Source: Nitrospira sp. (GTDB lineage: Bacteria > Nitrospirota > Nitrospiria > Nitrospirales > Nitrospiraceae). From it: DNA of 64,000 nucleotides. Below, in pieces: positions 1 through 8,840 of the stretch. Every line of letters starts with the position of its first letter. Position 1 is the first letter of the stretch. Below the pieces are notes generated by a model. It was not told the origin of the DNA. It worked only from the letters and a program-made list of their open reading frames with translations, and did no database searches. The stretch lies in NCBI GenBank assembly GCA_029194725.1, contig JARFXQ010000001.1, positions 62,001-126,000 on the forward strand. Reading direction: 5' to 3'. Made by a program: the position numbers and the translations under genes.

Positions 1-1308
1 AGTCTGCGATGCACGCCCCACCGATACATGTTTGAAGCCGGCAGCCGCGACGCGGTTGGGATCATAGACGTTTCGGAGATCAAGCAAGACAGGAACCCGC
101 ATGACAGACTTCAACTTTCCAAAATCCAGGTTTCGAAGCACATTCCACTCGGTCATAATCACCAAAGCATCAGCCCCTTCGGCTGCATGGTAGGCATCTC
201 GGCAGGGCTGGAGTTCAGGCATCATCCGGCAGGCTTCTGCCAGAGCCTCAGGGTCGTACGCGCGGATGACCGCACCATCTGCTATGAGGGCTCGACCGAT
301 CAACAAGGCCGGGGCTTCTCTGAGATCGTTGGTATTCGGTTTGAAGGAGAGTCCGAGCATCGCCAACGTCTTTCCTTTCAATCCCCCCAACGCCTCTCGA
401 ATCTTGTCGATCATCCGTCCTCGTTGGCTGTCGTTCACCCGTGAGGCGGCGGAGGCAATTTGCATCGAATAGCCATGGCGCTCGCCGGTCTGGATGAGCG
501 CGACAAGATCCTTGGGAAAACACGATCCTCCGAAACCAGGCCCCGCATGAAGGAACTTCGCCCCGATGCGATGATCCAGCCCCATGCCCTTGGCCACCAT
601 TTGAACATTGGCTCCGACTTTTTCGCAAAGATTGGCGATCTCGTTGATAAACGAAATCTTCGTGGCCAAGAACGCATTGGACGCGTACTTGATGAGCTCG
701 GCCGTCGGACCATCCGTCACGACGATCGGTGTTTCGATCAGATAGAGGGGACGATAGAGATCTTTCATGATGGCAACCGCCTGATCGCTGTCCGCCCCGA
801 TCACGACGCGATTCGGCCGCATGAAGTCTTCAATCGCCGACCCTTCTCGGAGAAACTCCGGATTCGAAACCATATCGAACCGAAAGGGATTCGTCTGAGC
901 GTTCGTGATGACCTCACGAAGTGTTGCACCGGTGCCTACCGGAACCGTGGACTTGGTCACGATCACCTTGTAACTGGTCATGTGACGCGCAATCCCTTTA
1001 CCGACCTCCTCGACATACGAGAGATCGGCCGAGCCGTCACCCCTCGGCGGCGTTCCAACGGCGATAAAGATGACGAGAGCCTTCTCGACGGCCTTGGCGA
1101 TGTCAGTGGTAAAGTTCAACCTGCCTTCTTTGATCCCTTTGGCGACCAGGTCCGCAAGACCCGGCTCATAAAACGGGACCTCGCCCTTCTCAAGCTTTTC
1201 GATTCTTCGGCTGTCGCTGTCCATGCAGGTGACGTGGACGCCGAATTCGGCAAAGCAGGCGCCCGTCACCAAACCGACATATCCAGTACCAATCACGCTA
1301 ATGTGCAT
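1..1308 (-). CDS. ugd: UDP-glucose 6-dehydrogenase, 3' end outside window
   Basis: Oxidises UDP-glucose to UDP-glucuronate with two NAD+, supplying precursors for capsule, exopolysaccharide or LPS. Reading the minus strand from 1308 gives a protein starting MHISVIGTGYVGLVTGACF, the Rossmann GxGYVG dinucleotide-binding motif. The catalytic-cysteine segment GPGFGGSCFPKD and the C-terminal UDP-binding domain (SFKPNTNDLREAP) follow. 436 codons are open to position 1, close to the usual ~440-residue length, so only the last few residues are missing. The start is supported by an AGGAGG-type ribosome-binding site about 8 bases upstream. It is divergent from the gene at 1490. No frame damage is visible in the part present. 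Confidence 0.96.
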   Translation of the reverse strand, partial: MHISVIGTGYVGLVTGACFAEFGVHVTCMDSDSRRIEKLEKGEVPFYEPGLADLVAKGIKEGRLNFTTDIAKAVEKALVIFIAVGTPPRGDGSADLSYVEEVGKGIARHMTSYKVIVTKSTVPVGTGATLREVITNAQTNPFRFDMVSNPEFLREGSAIEDFMRPNRVVIGADSDQAVAIMKDLYRPLYLIETPIVVTDGPTAELIKYASNAFLATKISFINEIANLCEKVGANVQMVAKGMGLDHRIGAKFLHAGPGFGGSCFPKDLVALIQTGERHGYSMQIASAASRVNDSQRGRMIDKIREALGGLKGKTLAMLGLSFKPNTNDLREAPALLIGRALIADGAVIRAYDPEALAEACRMMPELQPCRDAYHAAEGADALVIMTEWNVLRNLDFGKLKSVMRVPVLLDLRNVYDPNRVAAAGFKHVSVGRASQT

Positions 1309-1489
1309 CGAACGACCCTCCTAACTGGCAAAAGCAGCGGAAGTATAGCAGCCGGCGCGAGTGCGGGCAACGAATCCATGCCTACTTGTCGTTGCGGCCC
1401 GTTCGTTGACTCTCGGAAAATGCGTTGAGTACAATCCGACGCCCTCTCTGACAGGATAACGAGAGAGACTCTGCACCTTCGTCGAATCG

Positions 1490-3037
1490 ATGGCCTTTCA
1501 TCCTCCACGAATTCCCCGCTGGTTTTTGCTTTTGACCGCCCTCGTCACCGGAGCAGTGGTGATGGCCTTGGAAATCCTTGGCAGTCGTTTATTGGCTCCC
1601 GTCTTTGGCAGTTCGCTGTTTGTCTGGGGCGCTTTGATCGGTGTGATTCTGGCCGCCATGAGCAGCGGCTACGCGTTCGGAGGTTGGATCTCTGATCGTT
1701 ATACCGGCGGCGGAGTGCTTGCCGGACTATTGCTTTTTTCCGGAAGTTGGACGTTTCTTGTGGCTTGGGCGAACCAACCCATTTTGTTTGAGATTGAGAA
1801 GATGGTGCAGGACCCTCGTTGGGGTCCTTGCCTCGCCGCAACCGTACTCCTCGCCCCCCCCGCGTTCGGGCTCAGCGGCGTCTTGCCGGCCATGTTGCGT
1901 CTGGCAGTAGCCGACATGGATCACCTCGGTCGACAGACGGGCCGCATGATCGCCCTGTCGACTGTCGGCAGCCTTGCCGGCACCTGGGGCACTGCATTCT
2001 TTCTCCTATCCTGGATCGGAAGCCAATCGTTGATCGCCTGGCTGGGCGGCATTCAGATCGGGCTTGGGGTCTCATGGCTCGTAAAAGGAACCTCGACCGA
2101 TCGGGTCGTACTGCTGATCGTTCTCGGTTGTTGCACCCTCCTGGGAGCGCTAGCCCTCCACCCAATCCAACGGTTGAAGGTCCCCATCTATCAAGAGGAG
2201 AGTCCTTATCAGCAAGTCCGTATCCGCGAAGATGATCTGTTCCGGTATCTCGTGTTGGATCGTACCTTTCACGCCACGATGTGGAAAGTCGACCCAACTT
2301 CCCTTTTTCTTCCCTACAGTCAAATGATGGTGGCTTCGCTGGCACTGGTGTCCGAGCCAAAGCGCGGCCTAATTCTCGGTCATGGCGGTGGTTCGTTGGC
2401 GAAGTGGTTGGCACGGTACTGGCCTGCATTGGAACTTGATGTCGTGGAATTCGACCCGGTCGTCGTCCGCATGGCCGAAGAGTATTTTGATTATCATCCG
2501 CCGGCCAATCATCACGTCTTTGTGAAAGACGGTCGAGCCTTTCTCAACGCGACGGATCACCGGTACGATGTCATGTGGATCGATGCTTTCGCGCGGGACA
2601 TGATCCCTTTTCACCTCACCACGGCGGAGTTTTACTCCTTAGTACGAACGCGCCTGAACCCGGAGGGAATCGTCGCGGTTAATCTGGCGTCGTCCGGCAA
2701 AGAAGGTGATCTCGCCCGCGCCGCCGCTGTCGTCCAAACCATGAAACAGGCATTTCCCGCCCTCGTCACCTTCGCTGTCGAGGGGCCGTGGAAGACAGGT
2801 ATGACCCCGGCGAAGAATCTGATCTTCTTTGGAGGCCGTTTCATCGAACGCGAATCAGTCGAGCGTCTCGTGTCAAAGATTACCGAGATGGCGATGAATC
2901 AGCGCCTGCCGCGTGAGGCGATCGCGCTGTTGAGCACCAGACGGACTGACCCCTGGCCCCCGGGCGTGGTCTTGAGCGACGACTTTGCCCCTTATGATCT
3001 TCTCCTGGGGCGAGAACGATCACAATTGGTGGAATGA
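1490..3037 (+). CDS. Membrane-bound spermidine synthase-like protein (fused MFS/spermidine synthase)
   Basis: 515 residues. The first ~225 residues are a run of hydrophobic helices (LLLTALVTGAVVMALEILG is the first). The C-terminal half is a SAM-type Rossmann domain with LILGHGGGSLAKW (glycine-rich loop) and DVVEFDPVVV (acidic strand-2 end), as in spermidine synthases. This is the fused-MFS/spermidine-synthase architecture common in environmental bacteria. The substrate is not proven; many such proteins are annotated as polyamine aminopropyltransferases without biochemical support. It stands alone, divergent from ugd with a ~180-base intergenic region. Confidence 0.85.
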   Translation: MAFHPPRIPRWFLLLTALVTGAVVMALEILGSRLLAPVFGSSLFVWGALIGVILAAMSSGYAFGGWISDRYTGGGVLAGLLLFSGSWTFLVAWANQPILFEIEKMVQDPRWGPCLAATVLLAPPAFGLSGVLPAMLRLAVADMDHLGRQTGRMIALSTVGSLAGTWGTAFFLLSWIGSQSLIAWLGGIQIGLGVSWLVKGTSTDRVVLLIVLGCCTLLGALALHPIQRLKVPIYQEESPYQQVRIREDDLFRYLVLDRTFHATMWKVDPTSLFLPYSQMMVASLALVSEPKRGLILGHGGGSLAKWLARYWPALELDVVEFDPVVVRMAEEYFDYHPPANHHVFVKDGRAFLNATDHRYDVMWIDAFARDMIPFHLTTAEFYSLVRTRLNPEGIVAVNLASSGKEGDLARAAAVVQTMKQAFPALVTFAVEGPWKTGMTPAKNLIFFGGRFIERESVERLVSKITEMAMNQRLPREAIALLSTRRTDPWPPGVVLSDDFAPYDLLLGRERSQLVE

Positions 3038-3170
3038 GGAAGAGACAGCACTACAAGGACTACCAGTCGTTACGGCTGGTCGATAAGGAACTCAACTACT
3101 CGCGACAGATGCAAGAGTTCCCGTCTCATGAGCTTACGAGGACAAGCTCCCGTGATGACCGGATGATCAT

Positions 3171-3186
3171 GTCCGTATATACGGAC
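3171..3186. promoter_or_regulatory. Perfect 16-bp palindrome, probable toxin-antitoxin operator
   Basis: GTCCGTATATACGGAC is identical to its reverse complement and lies 62 bases before the antitoxin start chosen here. DinJ/RelB-type antitoxins bind such palindromes to repress their own operon. A TACAAT -10-like hexamer at 3219-3224 lies downstream; no convincing -35 is seen. Confidence 0.65.
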
Positions 3187-3248
3187 GCAAACATCTTTTC
3201 TTTGCCAGACAAGTGGCGTACAATTTGCTCATGAGAAAGACTGTTCAT

Positions 3249-3509
3249 ATGTCCATGTCCGACCGCATCAACACTCGTATCGACACTGATCTGAAAAAGA
3301 AGGCCATCAAAGTCTTTGACCGCCTCGGCCTTACCGAAGCCGAGGCTATACGCCTTTTCTACGCTCAGGTAGAACTCCACCAGGGCATCCCCTTCCCGAT
3401 CATGATTCCCAACGCTCGGACGCTGGACGCCTTTGAAGAAGGTAAGCACCCCGAGAAGCTGCCATCCTTCAAGAATTTTCGAGCACTCAGAGGCCACACT
3501 GGCACTTAA
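3249..3509 (+). CDS. RelB/DinJ-family antitoxin
   Basis: 86 residues from the chosen start. It begins MSMSDRINTRIDTDLKKKA and continues VFDRLGLTEAEAIRLFYAQ, the ribbon-helix-helix N-terminus of DinJ/RelB antitoxins (one strand for DNA contact, then two helices). The acidic, less ordered C-terminus is the usual toxin-binding part. An alternative in-frame ATG at 3231 would add six residues; the 3249 start matches the family N-terminus better. The toxin start follows the stop by 3 bases, so the pair is one operon. Likely autoregulated through the palindrome at 3171-3186. Confidence 0.88.
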   Translation: MSMSDRINTRIDTDLKKKAIKVFDRLGLTEAEAIRLFYAQVELHQGIPFPIMIPNARTLDAFEEGKHPEKLPSFKNFRALRGHTGT

Positions 3510-3512
3510 GTC

Positions 3513-3782
3513 TTGCTCCTCATCAAAACCACCAGCCGTTTTGTCAAGGACCTCAAGCTCGCCAAAAAGCGCGGCTATGATATCGACAAGCTCGAAGCCA
3601 TCGTTGACCTCCTTCAGGCCCAAAAGCCATTGTCTCCCAGAAACAGGGACCATCATCTCACCGGCGAATGGAACCACCATCGCGAATGCCACATCGAACC
3701 AGACTGGCTCCTCATTTACAGAATTGAACCCACGTTCCTCCTTCTCGAACGTACAGGAACGCACGCCGATCTTTTTGAGTGA
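3513..3782 (+). CDS. YafQ/RelE-family mRNA interferase toxin
   Basis: 89 residues from a TTG start directly after the antitoxin stop. The sequence has the YafQ pattern: TTSRFVKDLKLAKKRGYD, then a helix, then LTGEWNHHRECHIEPDWLLIYRIE and a C-terminal TGTHADLF. In this family the His residues near HHRECHIEPDW and the terminal HxDLF histidine act in ribosome-dependent mRNA cleavage. Length is normal (~90) and the key histidines are present, so it looks intact. No other start is plausible because the antitoxin ends at 3509. Confidence 0.88.
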   Translation: MLLIKTTSRFVKDLKLAKKRGYDIDKLEAIVDLLQAQKPLSPRNRDHHLTGEWNHHRECHIEPDWLLIYRIEPTFLLLERTGTHADLFE

Positions 3783-4262
3783 CGTTGATTATTTAGACAG
3801 CAGGTTCGAACTGTCTGAAACCACCGCCGGCCGCACCAGCATGTGCGCGGGCGCACCCCTGCTGAGGTCTGGGCTGGGATCGATGTGTTTGTGTCCACGC
3901 GCGAGAACCGAAGCTGGCTGCGACGTTGGGAACGGCAATGGGAACAGGTTGTGCCTGGTCCTGGGTAGCGAATCGGAGCACGATGTACCAATTGTATGCC
4001 GTCCGCACTGCGAACCGTCGCCGCTGGGAAGAACCGTGCCCACCCAGAGAAAAGCAGAGGGTATTTCAGAAAAAATGTTCATACTGGTGGTCGTGCGCTG
4101 TCTCTCCGCGCTCAAAACTCTGGTCTGGCATCCGTTCTGCTCGCCCACTCATCAAAAAACTCTTCCCATGTGCAGTGCCGCCCCATCGTGGACGCGCGGA
4201 CGGGACAACACCGCTTGTTTTTTAGTCACACCAGTCATCGGAAATTCAGCCTGTCCCTATTT
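3783..4262. other. Intergenic region, no recognised gene
   Basis: About 480 bases between the toxin and the decayed VapC. Frames in both directions are open in places but none gives a recognisable protein or has a good ribosome-binding site. Probably decayed accessory DNA. Confidence 0.4.
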
Positions 4263-4646
4263 TCTTTCCTTTGTTTATATGTATGTTCAAGAACAACGGA
4301 CGGCTGAGGGCGAAGCCGTGCTGCGACGTGATCCTACGTGGACGGTTCCATTGTTATGGCGATCCGAATTTCGAAATGCGCTGATCGGGCTCGCTCGAAG
4401 AAGTGCACTGCCACTGGAGGCAGCAGCGACGATTATGGAAGAAGTCGAACGGTGGTTGACCGGCCATGAATACAGCGTCGTTTCCCGCCACGTGCTGAAC
4501 CTTGCGGCGCAATTCGGCTGTTCCGCCTACGACTGTGAATTTGTCACGTTAGCGCAAGATTTACGTGTACCTTGGTTACGACCGACCGGCAAATTCTCAA
4601 AGCATTCCCCAGCATCGCGATCTCACCATTCAAATTTGTGGGCTGA
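4263..4646 (+). pseudogene. Decayed VapC-like PIN-domain toxin
   Basis: The translation in one frame reads EGEAVLRRDPTWTVPLLWRSE, then AAQFGCSAYDCEFVTLAQDL, typical of the middle of a VapC PIN domain, including the SAYDCEFV acidic motif. At about 4570-4572 one base is missing. After a frame change the sequence continues LVTTDRQILKAFPSIAISPF and stops at 4644-4646; TTDR holds another conserved Asp of the family. The N-terminal VDTN-like segment with the first catalytic Asp is absent: upstream sequence reads PYFLSFVYMYVQEQ instead. No VapB partner is visible. The gene is therefore truncated and frameshifted and very probably inactive. Confidence 0.75.
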
Positions 4647-4654
4647 GCGCCATG

Positions 4655-4686
4655 AAATGGTCTGTACATCAAATGGTCTGTACATC
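4655..4686. repeat. Tandem duplication of a 16-bp unit
   Basis: AAATGGTCTGTACATC occurs twice back to back (4655-4670 and 4671-4686), just after the VapC remnant. It looks like a slippage or target-duplication scar; its origin is unknown. Confidence 0.85.
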
Positions 4687-4964
4687 GCAATGAGCAGGAC
4701 AAAGGCTCGCGCGCAAGTCTGTAGTCATGTGAAAAAAGTATCCGACCCCACTTATCCGGTCTTCCGACCGCTCCCCCTATCCAACGGCGCGAAGGTGACC
4801 CCACTTGCCTCGTTTGAGGACCATTGCCGATATTACCAATACCAACAGTTGGACCGTGACATTGGGCCTGGTTCAGATTGGCGCCAATTCGACCCACCGC
4901 TATGGAACGACCGTTTTGAACGAGGCGTGAACGATACCTTTGAAATCTATCTCATCATAGTCAA
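4687..4964. other. Intergenic region, no recognised gene
   Basis: About 280 bases between the VapC remnant and the 3' end of the large minus-strand gene. No convincing coding sequence or RNA was recognised. Confidence 0.4.
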
Positions 4965-7900
4965 CTATACCCCGCCGTCTTCAGTTACCGTCGGTTTCAG
5001 AAATTGTGGTTTTACTTCATCATAAGTGTCCTTGAAGAACTGCCGGACAGTCGCATTCTTCGTTGAATCATCGTGGAACAAGACCTTCTCACCTCCAATC
5101 CGAAGCAGCCATTCGGCAATCTGTTGGTTGTATTTGTTGGCGGCCTTTAGATCGGCCAGGTAACCATTGTCTGACCAGCCACCCCCGTCAAGTGCCAGTG
5201 CATAGCGGAAAAAGCCTTTTTTGTTTGGGTTCACTGGAATCGACGCCCCTGTAGCCTTATGTTGCAGATCTTGCTGCACCCGCCACGCGACGTGATTGCA
5301 AACGATTTCCCCCATTATGTTCGAAGGAATGTGCGGCGTGTTTGCATGTGCATTCGCCTTCGCAATGTCGATATAGAAGGTAGGATTGCTTGCGACTGTG
5401 CTGCCAAGGAGAGCGACGAAGAAGTCACGATTGCGGAAATGCGTGAGCTCGTGGGTGACAACCTGAGCCAGCCGCTGCCTGCCGCTTCCGGCGCTGACCC
5501 CAGCTTGAACGAGGCTGCCATTGATCACGATGACGCCCTTGTAGGCGCCTGGGCCGCCAATGTTGTCGAATGTGAAGCCGTTGTTGTTTTTGCCTATCGC
5601 GGCGTCGATAGAGGCATGCAAGGAGGCGGGAGTCACCGCTTTGATCTTGCTCACGCTCGCCGAACTAAAAATCCCGAGCAGGTTTCCGTTGAAAAGCTCA
5701 TGATGCGCAGAGGCAGCGGTCTGCCTCGCCCAGCTATCTGCAGGATAGCCCTCAAGGGCACTCAGCAGGTCAGCAAGCTCCAAATCGAGCTTGTTAGAGG
5801 TGACGAATGAATGAAAGTTTCCCGCATTCAGCCCACCACCTGTAGCAGCGTCGACGGTACCGGCGTCCATGGAAAAACCCAGGAGGGCGCGATTCGAATC
5901 AGCTTGGGACTCGCCTTGCTGACCCCAGAGAGCTCGCCGGAACGCCGCTTCCTCATTACTCCCTCCACTACCTGATTCAGCTGTATCACCTCCGCTTTCT
6001 GGATTTGCGACATCGGCGCCGTTCCCGCTATTATTGCCGCCCAGGGTCCCTCCAATTGTCGGTCCGCTTCCGCTTGGCGCTGATGGCACACCACGCTGAT
6101 CAAGGCTGCGTCCGTGATTAATCTTCGCACCTTCGTTGGAAATCGTCGATGGTGCAGTATCCGGTGAGCCTTTGCCCATGACTGCACCGGCAAATGCGAG
6201 CGCGGCCTTGAACATCTCGACTTCCTTTTTCGCTGCCGTCGCGAGATTGGCGCCCGCTTGAATGCTTGCCCCCGTTGCAGCATCCGTCGTCGCTTGCATA
6301 CCAGCTTGGGCCAAGCCAACAGTGGCAGCAAGCCCACTCATATCCCTGAACATATTGCCATTGGCTATGGCCTGAAGTACCTGCGCGAGACCCGACGGTT
6401 CTGGCAAGGGGGTCGGATTCACGATGTTGACGAGCGGCTGGCTGAACGAGCCTGCCTTTAAGTCCTCTGGCTGACTACGTGAGCCGGTCTGAATCGGGGC
6501 GATCTCGGGGGCGGGAATTGGAATCGGCGAATCTTGCCAGTTCCAGAAACGCGTAATATCGAGCTTCTCAGCGGAGTTGTAGCGGCCGAGGACCGCCTCT
6601 GCAAAGACCCCACCGCTTGGTAAGGGTACCAGATCTTCCTTCACGTTACCAAACGACACACCGTGATCCTTTAGCCACTGTGCCCAGGATTGTTCTTCCT
6701 CGTTTCCATCCGGTTCCGGGTTGATATGTGTCTTGAACACTAGATAGTTACCAGCCGTGGTCAATGGTTGTGGATCAACCTGCGCTGTGATTGGCCGGCC
6801 ACGATAAGAGAAACCTGACAACAGAAGGGTGATCGTTGAGGGATCGAGGCTGCGAAAGATAGCCTGGCTATAGTGGAGACGGTTTGCTTCAAGGTGTTCG
6901 ATGAGTCGATCCAAGACGCCGCCCCCTGTGAAAGTCAGCACCGTGACTGGCGGGCCAGCAGCGATGTCAAGTGACGCTTGGAAATCGAAGACCTGTCCCT
7001 TATAGTTGCCGGCAAAGTTGCACAGATAATCAATCCCAGTGCTCGGCGCACCAGGGTTGGTCATCGTGATGGATTCGATCTCGCGCAATGCAGGGCGCGT
7101 AATAATCTTCATGTCATCCCGGGTGCTCAAGCTCGTCGTGGCACGCTCGATTTCGGCGATCGTGCCATCGCGTAGCTTGATGCTGATGTTGGTCAACTGG
7201 GGGAGATCGTTAAAGCCGCCACGAGATCTATACACAGTGAGCTGTGATAGCTTCGCCTCATCAGCGAGTGCCAGCGTCTTGCCGTTGTCCTTAATTTCGC
7301 TAGGAATTCCAAACGGGTTATTGAGGTTAATTTTGCTTCCGGCTGGCGACTTGATCTGAACGGTGTCGAAGTCAGTCGTAAGCATTGTGCGTGCGTCGTT
7401 ATCGATAGCTGCGGCGGCAAGCGTTCCGTGGAATCTCCTCACCAGATCTAGGTTGTGGAAGTCTACGAGCTGCATCGGAAGGAAGAGACATCGCTCCACT
7501 CGTTGTAGCGCGACGGATACACGATAGATTTGTACTACCTCATAATATTGGATAGATAGTGCATGCATGTGATTATAGTTCGTCACGACGCGTGTACTTA
7601 CAGACTCATGCTCGTTCTGGGACACCTCCTTGACCACGGTTGCACGACGGTTGCGTGCGGCATTGGCCTGCTGCTGTGTTCGATCAACAACGTTCTGAGA
7701 CATTGAGGCCATTAGGTCACGCCGGCCGGAGGATGAGGAAAAGCTCATAGCATCGCTCTTAGATGATGCCCCGCCGGAGGACTCGCCGAGGGTGAGCGGG
7801 CCAATACTGAGCCCAGTGGCGTCTCCAGATTGGCTGGACGCACTCGAAACATGAGACTCTGAAAAACCGGACTGCGCTTCTTGCGCCACGGCCGAGGTGA

Positions 7901-8753
7901 CCTCCGATAGCGCGCGGCTATGCTCGGTCACATTGGACAGCTGCTCCGTTTCGCTAACATTCTCATCCTGTCGGCCACTCGTGCGCCTTGACCAATCAAT
8001 CATGGCAACACGGGTGCTCTCACCAGGCGCGAGTGCCATACTATGCAGCAGCTGACCGAGCGCCACGCCTTGCGCATACCATGATTGGGCGAAAGTCAGC
8101 AATGCCCCGATTCCTAACTTCTTAAAGCCAAAGTCTTGGTCGACGACGGGGGCAATATCAATGACACCTGTCGACTCCAACGAAACCAATGCACCCGGCC
8201 TACCATCGAAATCATCGAATACAAGCGTCGAATAGAATACGCGCTCTGTGGGGAACTCGCCCGATCGCGGAAGCAAATCGGCCGGTGCCTCTGTATCGGC
8301 TCCAGGCATCGCATCGGGAAAGAAGACGGTGCGGAGGATATCCCGAGCGGTGAGATATGGTGGCCAAAGGGCGAGGTCACGGACTGTCTTGACGAGTAGG
8401 GCCGCCGTTACACCAGAAGCTTTCACGGCTCCCATCCCTTCGAGAATATCGATGGCCTGGAGGTGCAGCTGGTCAATCGATACTCCAGCGGGAAGCAACT
8501 TAATTGCGTCGGAGGGTGGTACACCATACCGCGCGAGCACAGTGCGAGGGTCTGTGCCGGCTTCAAGCAGCATGGTAGCGTTGGCAAAGATACGTGACGA
8601 CGCCAGATCAAATACCGTTTGAATCTCCAGTTTCTTGAGTGCGGCCACAGCCTCTGGCGACACACCAAGCAAAACATCTGGCGTAGCATGCAAAACTTCT
8701 AATGGCGTGAGGCCTGCTGATTCGGTGACAAGATGGTTGCTGATCGATGGCAT
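4965..8753 (-). CDS. Large modular protein with C-terminal HExxH zinc-protease domain
   Basis: 1262 residues, no signal peptide or TM helix. Layout: residues ~1-150 have short helical repeats resembling helix-hairpin-helix modules (VSPEAVAALKKLEIQTVFDL); ~200-440 form a block I associate with large uncharacterised bacterial proteins, with LLHSMALAPGESTRVA, a Ser-rich stretch and YNHMHALSIQYYEVVQIYR; ~440-780 look beta-rich; ~893-935 is a Gly/Ser/Asn linker; ~980-1262 is a protease-like domain. The motif HELTH is at residues 1101-1105 and Glu1149 (GEIVCNH) is a possible third zinc ligand, as in gluzincins. The start has an AGAGGTG ribosome-binding site. It lies 87 bases after the metzincin gene on the same strand and is probably cotranscribed with it. 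Cleavage target unknown; no named family assigned. Confidence 0.8.
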   Translation of the reverse strand: MPSISNHLVTESAGLTPLEVLHATPDVLLGVSPEAVAALKKLEIQTVFDLASSRIFANATMLLEAGTDPRTVLARYGVPPSDAIKLLPAGVSIDQLHLQAIDILEGMGAVKASGVTAALLVKTVRDLALWPPYLTARDILRTVFFPDAMPGADTEAPADLLPRSGEFPTERVFYSTLVFDDFDGRPGALVSLESTGVIDIAPVVDQDFGFKKLGIGALLTFAQSWYAQGVALGQLLHSMALAPGESTRVAMIDWSRRTSGRQDENVSETEQLSNVTEHSRALSEVTSAVAQEAQSGFSESHVSSASSQSGDATGLSIGPLTLGESSGGASSKSDAMSFSSSSGRRDLMASMSQNVVDRTQQQANAARNRRATVVKEVSQNEHESVSTRVVTNYNHMHALSIQYYEVVQIYRVSVALQRVERCLFLPMQLVDFHNLDLVRRFHGTLAAAAIDNDARTMLTTDFDTVQIKSPAGSKINLNNPFGIPSEIKDNGKTLALADEAKLSQLTVYRSRGGFNDLPQLTNISIKLRDGTIAEIERATTSLSTRDDMKIITRPALREIESITMTNPGAPSTGIDYLCNFAGNYKGQVFDFQASLDIAAGPPVTVLTFTGGGVLDRLIEHLEANRLHYSQAIFRSLDPSTITLLLSGFSYRGRPITAQVDPQPLTTAGNYLVFKTHINPEPDGNEEEQSWAQWLKDHGVSFGNVKEDLVPLPSGGVFAEAVLGRYNSAEKLDITRFWNWQDSPIPIPAPEIAPIQTGSRSQPEDLKAGSFSQPLVNIVNPTPLPEPSGLAQVLQAIANGNMFRDMSGLAATVGLAQAGMQATTDAATGASIQAGANLATAAKKEVEMFKAALAFAGAVMGKGSPDTAPSTISNEGAKINHGRSLDQRGVPSAPSGSGPTIGGTLGGNNSGNGADVANPESGGDTAESGSGGSNEEAAFRRALWGQQGESQADSNRALLGFSMDAGTVDAATGGGLNAGNFHSFVTSNKLDLELADLLSALEGYPADSWARQTAASAHHELFNGNLLGIFSSASVSKIKAVTPASLHASIDAAIGKNNNGFTFDNIGGPGAYKGVIVINGSLVQAGVSAGSGRQRLAQVVTHELTHFRNRDFFVALLGSTVASNPTFYIDIAKANAHANTPHIPSNIMGEIVCNHVAWRVQQDLQHKATGASIPVNPNKKGFFRYALALDGGGWSDNGYLADLKAANKYNQQIAEWLLRIGGEKVLFHDDSTKNATVRQFFKDTYDEVKPQFLKPTVTEDGGV

Positions 8754-8840
8754 AACACACCTCTAAAATATTGTTCGAGTCATGCTAATCGGCCAATTAA
8801 AGTTTAAACCTGCTCTGGTTGCTATTTACCCTAATGCATC

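Noticed and set aside
460..1428. Long plus-strand open frame over the ugd gene
   Set aside because: It is antisense to a clear ugd coding sequence, has no recognisable domain and no ribosome-binding site; a GC-rich shadow.
3034..3234. 66-codon frame after the spermidine-synthase-like gene
   Set aside because: It overlaps the TA operator and promoter region, has no family match and a poor start.
3433..5025. Single 530-codon open frame spanning the toxin gene and the VapC remnant
   Set aside because: It runs through an intact toxin in another frame, non-coding DNA and half of a frameshifted VapC; only the 4263-4571 part looks like protein.
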